From Microcoleus sp. FACHB-61 (lineage in GTDB: Bacteria > Cyanobacteriota > Cyanobacteriia > Cyanobacteriales > Microcoleaceae), in contig JACJNY010000064.1 in the NCBI GenBank assembly GCA_014695295.1, positions 62,001-126,000 on the forward strand: DNA of 64,000 bases. The letters are read 5' to 3'. Below, piece by piece: positions 8,294-17,399 of this stretch. Within the stretch, counting starts at the first letter, position 1. Each line of letters opens with the position of its first letter. The translations under genes were made by a program, and so were the position numbers. The notes beneath the pieces were generated by a model. It was not told the DNA's origin and did not search any database. It was given only the letters and a program-made list of their open reading frames with translations.

Positions 8294-9268
8294 TTATTTA
8301 GCATTAATGTGATCTTGATGGGTGTAAATTTGTCCGTCGTTCGATATGGACTGAATTAATGTATTGAGGGCACTGATAAAACCGAGGATGTAAAAACTAA
8401 ATCGAACGATTATTTTAATGGGCGATCGGCTTTTATGGCAAGGCGGATTTCCCAAAACGTGGCAGTCAAAGAGTTTGGCGAAAAATCGCAGGCATTGAAA
8501 GGCTGTTAAATTTTTCAATCCCATGAGGAAATGGTTGTGATAAAATGTGAGTTGATATTCGATCGATCGCGTGCTGACATCGTGACATCCCCCGCTCTCT
8601 TCCCCCAGGTGAACTAAACAGGCATTGGGATCGTACCAAATTTTCATGCCAGTCGATCGCAATCTCAAACAAAAATCCGACTCCTCCCGCACCGCACTGC
8701 CTGCAAACCGCTCGTCAAACCTCAGCCCGCACTCGGCAAAAACCTGCCGGCGAAATGACATATTACAGCCTCTAGCCGAGAGTACCTGCTGCGGTTTTAC
8801 TGTATGCACCAAATCGATAAAATACCAGGCAATGCCCGCATCCATCGCTTCTAAGGGCAAATATTCGATCGCCAAATCGCCTCCAGAATTATCCAGTTTC
8901 ATTCTGTCAAAAACCCTGCCCGCCACACATCCCACATCGGGTTTTTCTAAATAATTGCCAGCGTGAGCCGTCAAAAAACCATCGGGCAATTGTACATCAT
9001 CATCAATAAATAAAATAATCTCTCCAACTGCGCGCCGCACTGCATAATTTCGAGCACCAGGCAAACTCGCCCAATCTACCCGAAACCACCGAATTTTGTC
9101 AGCATTTGCCAATTCCTCTAAATAAACTTGAGTTTCCGAGTCGTGGGTGCGAGTTTGATCGATTACGAGCACTTCAAAATTCGGGTAATTTTGCCGAATC
9201 GCATCAGCCAACGTTTCTCGAAGAGGTTGCTCGCGGTTGTAGGTAGGTATCACAACAGAAATCATCAT
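8294..9268 (-). CDS. Glycosyltransferase family 2
   Basis: A 324-residue GT-A enzyme. MISVVIPTYNREQPLRETL is the standard N-terminal nucleotide-binding start; either of two consecutive ATGs may be used. ILFIDDDVQLPDG carries the metal-binding Asp-x-Asp, VLSARGCNMSFRR lines the acceptor site, and EESDFCLRLR supplies the catalytic acidic residue region. The C-terminus has one hydrophobic segment (IIVRFSFYILGFISAL) that may anchor it. It sits between the GT4 gene and the GT39-like membrane protein on the same strand, the middle of a three-gene glycosylation operon. Confidence 0.88.
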   Translation of the reverse strand: MMISVVIPTYNREQPLRETLADAIRQNYPNFEVLVIDQTRTHDSETQVYLEELANADKIRWFRVDWASLPGARNYAVRRAVGEIILFIDDDVQLPDGFLTAHAGNYLEKPDVGCVAGRVFDRMKLDNSGGDLAIEYLPLEAMDAGIAWYFIDLVHTVKPQQVLSARGCNMSFRRQVFAECGLRFDERFAGSAVREESDFCLRLRSTGMKIWYDPNACLVHLGEESGGCHDVSTRSIEYQLTFYHNHFLMGLKNLTAFQCLRFFAKLFDCHVLGNPPCHKSRSPIKIIVRFSFYILGFISALNTLIQSISNDGQIYTHQDHINAK

Positions 9269-9286
9269 TTGCAGTTGCCACTTTCA

Positions 9287-10912
9287 TTATTTCTCTACAC
9301 GCCAAAGCCAGACATCGCCCGGTGTGTAAATTGGTGTGATTTTATATTTTTGCACTTTTTCTAGTTCAAATTGCAATGCTTCTGTAGCTCGGTAGAGAAA
9401 TACATCGCTAAAACCGTCAGGAATTTTAACTTTATCTGGTTTTACTGCCAGCAAAAGCTGTACTGGCGGCTTCAGCAGATAGCTAAGAGACAGTATTTTT
9501 CCTGTGATGTTATTGCCTCCGTGACTTATTACTAAAGGTTTTTGGGCTTGATTGACAATCGCGGCTACTTGGGGATTGTATTGAGTGCTAGAAGGATACT
9601 TGTTCCACCAAAGTTGCGACTGTGAGCTGACGGCACAAGAAACTATTCCACTCGATATTAGCGCTATTAAACCGAGCTGCCACAGCTTTTGTTGTCGGGG
9701 ATTGGTGGCGGCTGCAATTTTAGCAGTGAATAGATAGGCAACAGCTAGCTGGATTCCTAAAATATAGGGGACCATATAGCGATCGGCAACGCCTCGCACT
9801 GCTATCAATACTATCGCTGTAATTCCGATCGCTGTCAATACAAACGGCCAAACTCGTTTGGGTGTGGAGTTGCAGAGCGAGTATATTGAATGTGCGATGG
9901 CTAACAGCAATACGACCATTACAATCAGTCTGATTAAATCTGTAGCCATATTGCTCGAAACCAATTTGATAATTCCGCCGGCCCAATGGGTGTCAATAAA
10001 CATTCGGCAGGTGAGGAGAATTAAAGGTTGAAGTGAAGACATCAAAGGCATATAAAAGCGGGGAAAGCCTACGGTTGCCTCAATTTTTTCCGAGTTATAA
10101 ACTAATATCCAAATCCAAGGACCAAAAATAATTATTGCAGCCGCTGAAGCTAGTAAATAAGCAATTAATGTCTTGCCAAAACGCCAATTTTCAGTTCTAA
10201 TTACATAGATGCCGTGGGCGAATACTACTAAAAAAAATAATAAACTAGAATAGAGTCCGAAAGTTAGGGCGATCGCATAAATAAACCAAACAGCCTTGCT
10301 CAATTTAGATGTGGTGGGAGAATTTTGTAGGGCGATCGCCCGCAGCAGAATTGCATTCGACAGCAAGACGAGGACTGCAAACATCATGTAGGGTCTCGCC
10401 TCTTGCGCGTACAAGACGTGAAAGGGGGAAACAGCAACGATTGTAACAGCCATCCATCCCACAGACGCAGAGCGAAATAATTCCCAGCACAGCCAATAAA
10501 TGCTGGGAAAAACTAACAAACTAATCAAAGCTGAAAGACTTCTGACAGTCGCCACTTGTGGGCCGAACAACTGCACCCAAAACCTGGCTAAAATAAAATA
10601 CAGCGGCGATAGTTGGGGTTCTTCTGTAGCTAAACCTTTAACAGTATCCCACCATGTTTTTTCGGGATTTATCTGCTGGTATTTCCGCTGCAAATCTGCG
10701 ACGCTAATTGTTTGGCCTTGAAAATCTTGCTGCACCATTTCCGTCCAGGTGTAGCCAGAAATTCGCAGCGAGGTGATAGATTCGTCGAAAGAATAGACTT
10801 TGCGATCTAGGTTAGTAAAGCGAAAAAATATCCCCGTTATTAATATGACGACAATTAAAACTTTTAACGAAATTAGATGCAGCCGCCCATTTTGAATTGA
10901 TTTGCTGTTCAT
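9287..10912 (-). CDS. Polytopic membrane glycosyltransferase (GT39/PMT-like)
   Basis: A 541-residue protein with about eleven hydrophobic segments. After the first (VVILITGIFFRF) comes YSFDESITSLRI, whose Asp-Glu pair in the first external loop matches the catalytic acidic pair of ArnT/PMT-type enzymes that use polyprenyl-linked sugars. Further on LYAQEARPYMMF is also typical. The C-terminal 110 residues form a soluble extracytoplasmic domain. It is the first gene of a tight three-gene run with the GT2 and GT4 genes; the heptamer repeat lies upstream. The likely role is transferring a lipid-linked sugar to a surface acceptor; substrates are unknown. Confidence 0.8.
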   Translation of the reverse strand: MNSKSIQNGRLHLISLKVLIVVILITGIFFRFTNLDRKVYSFDESITSLRISGYTWTEMVQQDFQGQTISVADLQRKYQQINPEKTWWDTVKGLATEEPQLSPLYFILARFWVQLFGPQVATVRSLSALISLLVFPSIYWLCWELFRSASVGWMAVTIVAVSPFHVLYAQEARPYMMFAVLVLLSNAILLRAIALQNSPTTSKLSKAVWFIYAIALTFGLYSSLLFFLVVFAHGIYVIRTENWRFGKTLIAYLLASAAAIIIFGPWIWILVYNSEKIEATVGFPRFYMPLMSSLQPLILLTCRMFIDTHWAGGIIKLVSSNMATDLIRLIVMVVLLLAIAHSIYSLCNSTPKRVWPFVLTAIGITAIVLIAVRGVADRYMVPYILGIQLAVAYLFTAKIAAATNPRQQKLWQLGLIALISSGIVSCAVSSQSQLWWNKYPSSTQYNPQVAAIVNQAQKPLVISHGGNNITGKILSLSYLLKPPVQLLLAVKPDKVKIPDGFSDVFLYRATEALQFELEKVQKYKITPIYTPGDVWLWRVEK

Positions 10913-11030
10913 AAAATCAGAAATGGGGAAATGAAGAAAGAAGGATTTAGTTATTTAGGACAGAGGAAATAAGCAAGAGGGAATAAAGAATGAGAAATTG
11001 GTTTCAATAGCCCCTATATTTATCTAGAGG

Positions 11031-11083
11031 CTTCTTCCTTCTTCCTTCTTCCTTCTTCCTTCTTCCTTCTTCCTTCTTCCTTC
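11031..11083. repeat. Heptameric tandem repeat, intergenic
   Basis: Seven-base unit (CTTCTTC/TTCCTTC) repeated about seven times between glmM and the membrane glycosyltransferase. Same unit as at 2809, 16452 and (opposite orientation) 47244, but here not translated. Confidence 0.9.
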
Positions 11084-11103
11084 AGATTAATTCCCCATTT
11101 CCA

Positions 11104-12564
11104 TCAGATAGCTATGTGTTGCTGAACCGCTAAAACTAAATTTTCAGTCCAGAAATTAGCCAATTCGGCGCTAGCAGCTTCCACCATAACTCGCATGAGC
11201 GGTTCAGTGCCGGAAGCGCGAACCAAAACCCGTCCCTGTTCTCCCATTGCTGTTGTAGCACGTTCGATCGCATTTTGCATTGCCTCGCACTCGTGCCATT
11301 TTAGGCGTTTTTCGCGATCGTCCACCCGAATATTTCGCAGCAACTGCGGATAAGTTTGGAAACTGCCACTTACCAATTGTGCCAAAGATTGCCCGGACTG
11401 GCGCACCAGCGAAGCCAAATGCAAAGCTGTCAGCAAACCGTCGCCGCTGACACCGTAATGCGGACAAAGAATGTGTCCAGACTGTTCGCCGCCCAACATC
11501 GCACCGGTGCGCTGCATTTCAGCGTGAACGTACTGATCTCCCACATTCGTTCTAGTTAGTTTGCCCCCTAATTCTTCCCAAGCTCGCTCGAATCCGAGGT
11601 TAGCCATTACAGTAGAAATAATTAAATTGGAGGGTAACTGTTCCGAGTCGCGCAACTGCCGGCCCCACAGATAAAGAATGTAATCGCCGTCAATCGCTCG
11701 ACCTTGGTTGTCAACACCCAAAACTCGATCGGCATCGCCGTCAAAAGCAAATCCCAAATCAGCATTGTGTTCCAAAACCGCCGCTTGCAAACTGTCCAGA
11801 TGAGTAGAACCGCAGTTAACATTAATGCGATCGCCATCAGGAGAGTCGTGCAAACAGATCACCTCCGCCCCCATTTTCGCGAACACCGCCGGCGCCAAAC
11901 CCGCGGCCGCCCCCCAAGCCAAATCCAAAACTATCCGCATTCCCTCCAAATTCATCTGTTGCAGTGAATCACAGAGCGAAGTGGCATAATCTTTAACCAA
12001 CTCAGACCGATGGTAGTGGTGTCCGCAAACCAGGCTAGCAACCGGAACCTTTGCCCCCCGGATTCCCGCTTCGATTTGTTCCTGCAACTGCTGCGACAGC
12101 TTCGAGCCGTTTGAGCCGAAAAACTTAATGCCGTTGTCTTCTGGGGGATTGTGGCTGGCCGAAATCATCACTCCGCCGACAGAATCCGAAACGCTTGCCA
12201 GATAAGCAACGCAGGGAGTTGGGCACAAGCCCAAATTCCACACTTCCAAACCGGCGGCTGTCAAACCCGCTGAAAGTGCCATTGCCAGCATATCGCTGGA
12301 ATTCCTGCTGTCTTGCCCCAAAATAACAGGCCCCAGGTTGGGGGTATTTTGGCGTAGAACTTGTCCCGCCCAGAAGCCAACTTGCAGGGCTAGGGGTGCA
12401 TTCAACAATTCTCCAACTTTCCCGCGAATGCCGTCTGTGCCGAAGAGTTTGGTATTTGGCAGGGAGAGGCTATCTCCCACCAGAATCGTATCGCGTTTGG
12501 CTGGCTGTACCGAGTTAGCAGCTTGAAACTCGCTGCCACGATGGCGCGAAGGTGTCTGAACCAT
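11104..12564 (-). CDS. glmM: Phosphoglucosamine mutase
   Basis: Converts glucosamine-6-phosphate to glucosamine-1-phosphate for UDP-GlcNAc, and so peptidoglycan, synthesis in the cytosol. The catalytic phosphoserine loop is [17 protein letters not shown]. The metal site is [14 protein letters not shown]. The sugar loop is GGEQSGHIL and the phosphate-binding loop [14 protein letters not shown] take the ATG at 12564 as the start (486 residues) because AAAGGAG sits seven bases upstream; an in-frame start ten codons earlier lacks one. The N-terminus carries about 45 residues before [12 protein letters not shown], longer than in most GlmM proteins. It is a single gene; the neighbour upstream is rsmD on the same strand. 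Confidence 0.95.
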   Translation of the reverse strand: MVQTPSRHRGSEFQAANSVQPAKRDTILVGDSLSLPNTKLFGTDGIRGKVGELLNAPLALQVGFWAGQVLRQNTPNLGPVILGQDSRNSSDMLAMALSAGLTAAGLEVWNLGLCPTPCVAYLASVSDSVGGVMISASHNPPEDNGIKFFGSNGSKLSQQLQEQIEAGIRGAKVPVASLVCGHHYHRSELVKDYATSLCDSLQQMNLEGMRIVLDLAWGAAAGLAPAVFAKMGAEVICLHDSPDGDRINVNCGSTHLDSLQAAVLEHNADLGFAFDGDADRVLGVDNQGRAIDGDYILYLWGRQLRDSEQLPSNLIISTVMANLGFERAWEELGGKLTRTNVGDQYVHAEMQRTGAMLGGEQSGHILCPHYGVSGDGLLTALHLASLVRQSGQSLAQLVSGSFQTYPQLLRNIRVDDREKRLKWHECEAMQNAIERATTAMGEQGRVLVRASGTEPLMRVMVEAASAELANFWTENLVLAVQQHIAI

Positions 12565-12821
12565 ATTCACTCCTTTAGGAATATTCACACTCACACTTTG
12601 CAGTTTATGTTACAACTGAAAGTCTTTATTTTCAGCGTAAACTCCATTTATTTCGTCGATTGCTGAGGCAACTTGCTCTGACAACCTACGCACAAAGCTT
12701 AACTTCATCGGAAAAATTTGTATTGTACCCAAAGGAAAAACTTTTAGTCCCGGGCGCGCCAACGCCAGGAAACCGGTTTTCTTTCTGCGTCGAGGAGTGA
12801 CGCTGCTGCTGTTTGAGCCTG

Positions 12822-13364
12822 TCAGCAACTGCGGGTATAGAAGGTTAATGCTGTATTGCCGTATATTTTATGGCGGCAAATTTCTAAGCCGGAAATTGGT
12901 TGTGTCGATCGCTCCGGGCTGTGTTCGACGGCCATTTCGCCGTTTGGTGCTAGCATTTCTTGGCTGGCGATCGTGTTTAACACAGGTTCGTACAAGTCGC
13001 TGGCGTAGGGCGGATCGAAGTAAATGCGATCGAACTGCTGCCCCGCTAGTGTCGCCAACTTCGCCGTCGCGTTTCCCCGCAGTATTTGGAATGTTTGGGA
13101 CGAGTCTGCTATTTGCTCCCAGTTTTCGCGGATAATCGCACAAGCTTTCGCCGACTGTTCGATGCCAGTAACACTCGCGGCTTGACGACACAAAGCTTCT
13201 GCACCCATCGAACCGCTGCCGGTACAAATGTCAAGCCATCTGCAATCTGCGATCGTCCCTTGCCAAATATTAAATAAAGCTTCTCTGACTCGCGAAGGTG
13301 TAGGGCGAGTTGCGAGTCCCGGCAGAGTTTTGATTTGGCGGTTTCCAGAGATTCTTAAACTCAT
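12822..13364 (-). CDS. rsmD: 16S rRNA (guanine966-N2)-methyltransferase
   Basis: 180 residues, close to the usual RsmD length. It starts MSLRISGNRQIKTLPG and carries TRPTPSRVREALFNIW, the SAM-binding LDICTGSGSMGAEAL loop and the catalytic FDRIYFDPPY motif of N6/N2 base methyltransferases. RsmD methylates G966 of 16S rRNA in the small subunit. It is on the same strand as hisH but a hairpin with a T-run separates them. The 250 bases downstream before glmM hold only an unconvincing 72-codon frame. Confidence 0.93.
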   Translation of the reverse strand: MSLRISGNRQIKTLPGLATRPTPSRVREALFNIWQGTIADCRWLDICTGSGSMGAEALCRQAASVTGIEQSAKACAIIRENWEQIADSSQTFQILRGNATAKLATLAGQQFDRIYFDPPYASDLYEPVLNTIASQEMLAPNGEMAVEHSPERSTQPISGLEICRHKIYGNTALTFYTRSC

Positions 13365-13410
13365 TTAGGAAGAAGGAATAAGAAAGAAAGAATAAGGAAT
13401 AAGACTGTTA

Positions 13411-13450
13411 AAAATGTCAAACCCGGTTTCGGCAATCTACCGGGTTTTTC
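13411..13450 (-). terminator. Hairpin terminator after hisH
   Basis: A perfect 9-bp stem (ACCGGGTTT at 13439-13447 pairing with AAACCCGGT at 13419-13427) is followed, reading on the minus strand, by GACATTTTT. It belongs to the same AAACCCGG palindrome family found elsewhere in the window and here seems used as a terminator. Confidence 0.7.
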
Positions 13451-13464
13451 AAGATTTATGCCAC

Positions 13465-14100
13465 CTAAGCAGGTACTTTTTCCCTCACCAGACTGACAAA
13501 ATTTGACAGCATTTGCAATCCCGTACTCGAAGACTTTTCCGGGTGAAATTGCACGGCCATCAGATTATCTTTAGCTATAGCCGCCGTCACGTTTTGACTA
13601 CCGTGAGTCACCATTGCCGATCGCACTTCCCAATCAACTGGATCGACATAATAAGAATGCACGAAATAAACCCAAGGAGCGGACGGTAAATTTTCCCACA
13701 GCGGCAAATCCGGCTGAGTAAATTGCAATTGATTCCATCCCATGTGCGGAATTGTCAAACCCGGTTCTGAGCGAAATCGGCGCACTTTTCCCGCAATAAC
13801 GCCCAATCCCGGTTCTACGCCTTCTTCGGAACTTTCAAACAGAATTTGCAAACCCAAACAAATGCCTAAAAAAGGTTTTCCCGAGGCGATCGCCCTTTTT
13901 ATCGGTTCTATCAAATTGCGCGATCGTAAATTCTGCATTGCCGGGTCAAACGAACCCACCCCCGGCAAAAGCACCGCATCAGCCTGCTCGATTATAGCAG
14001 GAGAATCTGTAATTTTTGGCACTGCACCCACATTTTCCAAGCCTTTACAGACTGAGTGCAGATTGCCCATGTCATAGTCCACTACTGCAATGACAGACAT
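13465..14100 (-). CDS. hisH: Imidazole glycerol phosphate synthase, glutaminase subunit
   Basis: A 211-residue class I glutamine amidotransferase. It supplies ammonia to HisF in the fifth step of histidine synthesis. The N-terminus VIAVVDYDMGNLHSVCKGL is characteristic of HisH. The nucleophile lies in FLGICLGLQILFE, and the His-Glu pair of the triad in VQFHPEKSSSTGLQ. GWNQL and YFVHSYYVDP are further HisH signatures. The gene stands alone, without hisF or other his genes nearby, as is usual in cyanobacteria. Its start region faces the pyroglutamyl-peptidase-like gene on the opposite strand with only 46 bases between starts, so their promoters must overlap. Confidence 0.95.
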   Translation of the reverse strand: MSVIAVVDYDMGNLHSVCKGLENVGAVPKITDSPAIIEQADAVLLPGVGSFDPAMQNLRSRNLIEPIKRAIASGKPFLGICLGLQILFESSEEGVEPGLGVIAGKVRRFRSEPGLTIPHMGWNQLQFTQPDLPLWENLPSAPWVYFVHSYYVDPVDWEVRSAMVTHGSQNVTAAIAKDNLMAVQFHPEKSSSTGLQMLSNFVSLVREKVPA

Positions 14101-14146
14101 TGACTTACTTGCCTTATATTATCAATATCAGTATTATTGCACAAAT

Positions 14147-14668
14147 ATGACGGCGAAAATCCTGCTAACCTCATTTGATACTTGGCTTCCCCATCAGCAA
14201 TCCAACTCTTCTGACGACTTATTAGCCAAGATTTCCCATATCAAATCTTTGCCTGATTCCCTGACTTTTTTGAGGAAACTGCCAGTAGATTTTCAGCTAG
14301 CACCTAATTTAGCGATCGCCCAAATCAAGCAACTCCAACCCGACACTATTATCTGCTGCGGCATGGCCGAAAGTAGGCAAAAATTAACCGTAGAATCCTG
14401 CGCTTGCTGCGATAGCGACATTCTGAAAACAGCAGTTAATCTCGAACCGCTAGTCGCTGATTTAGCCGCAACAGAAATCAGTCACGAAGCCGGAAAATTT
14501 GTTTGCGAAGCCCTGTATTATGCGGTTTTAAAACATATTTGCGATTCTCAAATAGCCGCTAAATGTATTTTCGTCCACGTACCCATTTTAACTCCAGACA
14601 ACGCTGACAAAATTGTCGCCGATTTTTTATTAGTTATGCGCCGCCTAACTCTCGCAGCTAATAAATAG
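14147..14668 (+). CDS. Pyroglutamyl-peptidase I family (C15) protein
   Basis: 173 residues from the ATG at 14147 (MTAKILLTSFDTWLPHQ). The frame is open further upstream, but that part overlaps hisH and has no family resemblance. C15 peptidases remove N-terminal pyroglutamate. The expected triad is visible: Glu in ICCGMAES, Cys in GKFVCEALYYAVL and His in CIFVHVPIL. It is shorter than the usual 200-215 residues and the N-terminal loop after FDTW differs from the common FGGE pattern, so substrate preference may be altered. Divergent from hisH. Two palindromic repeats follow it. Confidence 0.8.
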   Translation: MTAKILLTSFDTWLPHQQSNSSDDLLAKISHIKSLPDSLTFLRKLPVDFQLAPNLAIAQIKQLQPDTIICCGMAESRQKLTVESCACCDSDILKTAVNLEPLVADLAATEISHEAGKFVCEALYYAVLKHICDSQIAAKCIFVHVPILTPDNADKIVADFLLVMRRLTLAANK

Positions 14669-14700
14669 GTCGCTCTAACAGGGCTGACGCATGGGGGGCG

Positions 14701-14856
14701 AGAAACCCGGTTTCTTCGTATATTTTTCGTTACTCCTCGCAAAATCTCGTAGAAACCGGGTTTCTGAGGTGGCAAGCGCGATCGCGAACTATCTAATTCA
14801 ACGTAAAAATTTGTTTAATGTTCAGAAACCCGGACTTTTAAAGAAACCGGGTTTCT
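14701..14856. repeat. Two AGAAACCCGG-family inverted repeats
   Basis: The first (14701-14765) has arms AGAAACCCGGTTTCT and AGAAACCGGGTTTCT around a 35-base spacer nearly identical to that at 6133-6167. The second (14824-14856) is a compact version. They fill the gap between convergent genes and could also end transcription from both sides. Confidence 0.85.
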
Positions 14857-14899
14857 CGGTGTTAGTTTTTTTTACTAACAACTGCCAACTGCCAAGTCT

Positions 14900-15382
14900 T
14901 TAGCCGCCGTAATTCCAACCGGTGCTTTCTAGCAGCAACGGATTGCCCTCGCGGTGAACGCCTGCAGCCACAACTTCTCCCACATAAACCGTGTGATCCC
15001 CGTGTTCCACAGCACCGACAACTTTGCACTCGACGTAACCCAGAGAGTCCGAGATAATCGGACAACCAGTTTCCGCGCCGGGATAAAATTCTACATCCTC
15101 AAATTTATTGCCAACGCGGCGCTGCTGCTTGAAGAATTTCTGGGCTAACTCTTTCTGTCCCGCTTCTAGGAAACTCAAAGCAAAGACACCGCTGGCTTTG
15201 ATCATGCCGTGGGATTTGGAGTCTTGCTTGACGCAGTTGACAACTAAGGGAGGGGTAAAGGAAGATTGCATCACCCAGCTAGCGGTGAAACCGTTGACTT
15301 CCTCCCCGTCTTTGACACCGCAGATGTACAATCCGTGAGGGATTTTCCGCAAGATGGTCTTTTTAGCTTGTTCGTCTAGCAC
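14900..15382 (-). CDS. Flavin reductase-like FMN-binding protein
   Basis: 160 residues matching the flavin reductase-like split-barrel fold. The start LRKIPHGLYICGVKDGEEVNG is followed by the FMN-binding GFTASWVMQSSFTPPLV, then VFALSFLEAGQKELAQKFF, and the conserved end GDHTVYVGEVV. Such domains bind FMN and reduce flavin or serve as the terminal module of flavodiiron proteins; here the domain stands alone. The protein is cytosolic, with no signal peptide. It is convergent with the C15 peptidase gene. The physiological substrate cannot be told from sequence. Confidence 0.85.
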   Translation of the reverse strand: MLDEQAKKTILRKIPHGLYICGVKDGEEVNGFTASWVMQSSFTPPLVVNCVKQDSKSHGMIKASGVFALSFLEAGQKELAQKFFKQQRRVGNKFEDVEFYPGAETGCPIISDSLGYVECKVVGAVEHGDHTVYVGEVVAAGVHREGNPLLLESTGWNYGG

Positions 15383-15534
15383 GGGCTTACCTGTTCGATC
15401 GATAATTCTACACCGCTCAGTTTACCAATGTCGGGTCCACAAACCCACCTGTCTTAAGGGCTATTCGCTAATATTGACTTTTTCCATCCCAAACTTGACA
15501 CCAGTTTTAAGTGAAAATTAACAACTTACAACTA

Positions 15535-16371
15535 TTATGAAACTCCATACTTTTTAAACCAATCTTGCATCCGTTTCCAAGCATCCTTAGCTTCTTTTTC
15601 CCGGTAACTGGGGCGATAGTCGGCGTTAAAAGCGTGCGGCGCATCTGGATAAAGCACAATTTCCGAACCGCTGCTGCCAGTTTTGAGAACTTCCCGCATT
15701 TTCTCGACTGTATCGTTGGGAATTGACTGGTCTTTGCCGCCGTAAAGCCCCAATACAGGCACTTTCAAACTGGCTGCAATGTCGATCGGCTGTTTGGGAG
15801 TTAAATCCGTAGAATTGCCCACCACGCGCCCGTACCAAGCAACTCCCGCTGTGACTTTAGGGTTGTGGGAAGAGTACAGCCAAACAATTCTGCCACCCCA
15901 GCAAAATCCTGTAATTCCTAACTTATCAGTATTGCCTTTTCCTGACTTTTGTGCCCACTCTACGGTAGCATCTAAATCAGACATAACTTGAGCGTCAGGA
16001 ACTTTCGAGACAACTTTACTAATAATTTCTTGAACCTCAGTGAGTTTAGAAACATCACCTTGACGGGCAAACATTTCTGGGGCGATCGCTAAATAACCTA
16101 ATTTTGCCAAACGGCGGCAAATATCTTGAAGGTGCGCGTGAACTCCGAAGATTTCTTGAATTACTAAAATTACTGGAAAATTGCTGCCGCTGGCTGGCAT
16201 TGCTCTGTAAGCTGGAATTGAGCCGTCTTTTACGGGAATTTTTACCTCACCTGCAACTAAACCAGCAGCATCCGTATTGATAACGGCAGCCGCAATAGGA
16301 TGAACTGCTAAGGTAAATCCGGCGCTTAATGCGGTGACAATGATAAATTGTCTGCGAGTTAAATCAGTCAT
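15535..16371 (-). CDS. Dienelactone hydrolase family protein, Tat-exported
   Basis: A 278-residue alpha/beta hydrolase. [20 protein letters not shown] is a twin-arginine signal, so the mature protein should act outside the cytoplasmic membrane. The family triad is present: Cys in [15 protein letters not shown], Asp in [10 protein letters not shown] and His in [33 protein letters not shown] is a typical DLH region. Members open dienelactones and related esters; the real substrate in cyanobacteria is unknown. Single gene on the minus strand, downstream of cobM across a gap containing short A/T-rich repeats. Confidence 0.88.
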   Translation of the reverse strand: MTDLTRRQFIIVTALSAGFTLAVHPIAAAVINTDAAGLVAGEVKIPVKDGSIPAYRAMPASGSNFPVILVIQEIFGVHAHLQDICRRLAKLGYLAIAPEMFARQGDVSKLTEVQEIISKVVSKVPDAQVMSDLDATVEWAQKSGKGNTDKLGITGFCWGGRIVWLYSSHNPKVTAGVAWYGRVVGNSTDLTPKQPIDIAASLKVPVLGLYGGKDQSIPNDTVEKMREVLKTGSSGSEIVLYPDAPHAFNADYRPSYREKEAKDAWKRMQDWFKKYGVS

Positions 16372-16442
16372 GGCGATTTTAGATTTTAGATTTTAGATTT
16401 TAGATTGGGGAATTGAGAATTGGGAATTGGTAATTGGTTATT

Positions 16443-17279
16443 TCATAATTGCTCCTTCTTCCCTCTTCCTTCTTCCTTCTTCCTTCTTCCTTCTTCCTTC
16501 GATGCTCGGAAAAGCCGATCGTGCTCTGGATGGTACAAGCGCGATCGCCCTTCGGCTTCTTTTCCCAACGCCGGACTAATGACATACATTGTCGTTCTGA
16601 TCAAATTATTTTCGCGGGTAGCAACTGCCATTTTGTCAAGGGGAACTAGCACAATTTTTTCATCGGGCCAGCCCAACCGATAACAAATCGCTACAGGTAA
16701 ATCCGATGGGTAGTGTTCCATCAATTTAGCTTGAGCTTGTTCAACATGGCGGGCGCTCAAATACAGGCACAAACTCGCTTGATGAGCCGCTAAACTCGCC
16801 AATTCTTCGCGTTCCGGTACTTCTGTTCTCCCGCTAATTCGCGTCAAAATAATTGTCTGCACAACTCCGGGAACTGTCAACTCAATTTTAAGTTTAGCTG
16901 CGGCAAGTTGGAAAGCGCTAATTCCTGGGATTACCTCAAAAGCAATTCCTTCGGAAGCCAAAGCTTGCATTTGTTCGCCGACAGCCCCGTAGAGACAGGG
17001 ATCGCCGGAATGGAGGCGGACGACGCTTTTCCCCTCGCGCACTCGTTCCACCATCAAAGGTACAATCTCTTCGAGGGTTTTATCCGCAGTTTGAATAACT
17101 TCAGCATCTGCGCGCACCCCCTGCAAAATTTGCTCTGGGACTAAGGAATCAGCAAATAATATGACATCGGCCGCAGCCAATAATTTTTGAGCCTTAACAG
17201 TCAACAAATCCGGGTCTCCCGGGCCTGCACCTACAATGTATACCCCTGGAATTAGGGATTCAATCTCTGTCAAACTCAT
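16443..17279 (-). CDS. cobM: Precorrin-4 C11-methyltransferase
   Basis: A SAM-dependent tetrapyrrole methylase for cobalamin synthesis. The start VYIVGAGPGDPDLLTVKA is the canonical family N-terminus, followed by ILFADSLVPEQIL and RLHSGDPCLYGAVGEQM, all fitting CobM/CbiF. I use the ATG at 17279 (278 residues); a longer frame to 17324 adds non-family sequence. The family ends near RLYHPEHDRLFRA. After that the tail (SKEEGRRKKEEGRGKKEQL) is read from a heptameric tandem repeat at 16452-16500, which appears to have replaced or extended the original stop. No other cob genes are adjacent. Confidence 0.93.
   Translation of the reverse strand: MSLTEIESLIPGVYIVGAGPGDPDLLTVKAQKLLAAADVILFADSLVPEQILQGVRADAEVIQTADKTLEEIVPLMVERVREGKSVVRLHSGDPCLYGAVGEQMQALASEGIAFEVIPGISAFQLAAAKLKIELTVPGVVQTIILTRISGRTEVPEREELASLAAHQASLCLYLSARHVEQAQAKLMEHYPSDLPVAICYRLGWPDEKIVLVPLDKMAVATRENNLIRTTMYVISPALGKEAEGRSRLYHPEHDRLFRASKEEGRRKKEEGRGKKEQL
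16452..16500. repeat. Heptameric tandem repeat encoding the CobM tail
   Basis: About seven copies of the TTCCTTC unit, with one TCCCTCT variant. Read on the minus strand in the CobM frame it gives a Lys/Arg/Glu/Gly tail with 7-residue period. Confidence 0.9.
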
Positions 17280-17368
17280 TGCTACTAAAAAATTTTCTAA
17301 ATTTACTGGCGCTTCCGGATGCACCTATTTTGGTTGGAAGTAAGGGATGGTAGATGCACCCTGGTTTT

Positions 17369-17399
17369 GAACCCTAGAGACTAACCTCTCTGGGGTTTT
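17369..17399. terminator. Hairpin between lgt and cobM
   Basis: An imperfect stem (CCCTAGAG with CTCTCTGGGG) followed on the plus strand by TTTTTT. Both flanking genes run on the minus strand, where there is no T-run, so a role as terminator is doubtful; it may act on antisense transcription. Confidence 0.35.

Noticed and set aside
12610..12828. 72-codon minus-strand frame between glmM and rsmD
   Set aside because: No family resemblance, no ribosome-binding site, and it overlaps the end of rsmD. Probably chance.
17280..17324. Longer cobM start at 17324
   Set aside because: Adds 15 residues with no counterpart in the tetrapyrrole methylase family; the ATG at 17279 fits better.
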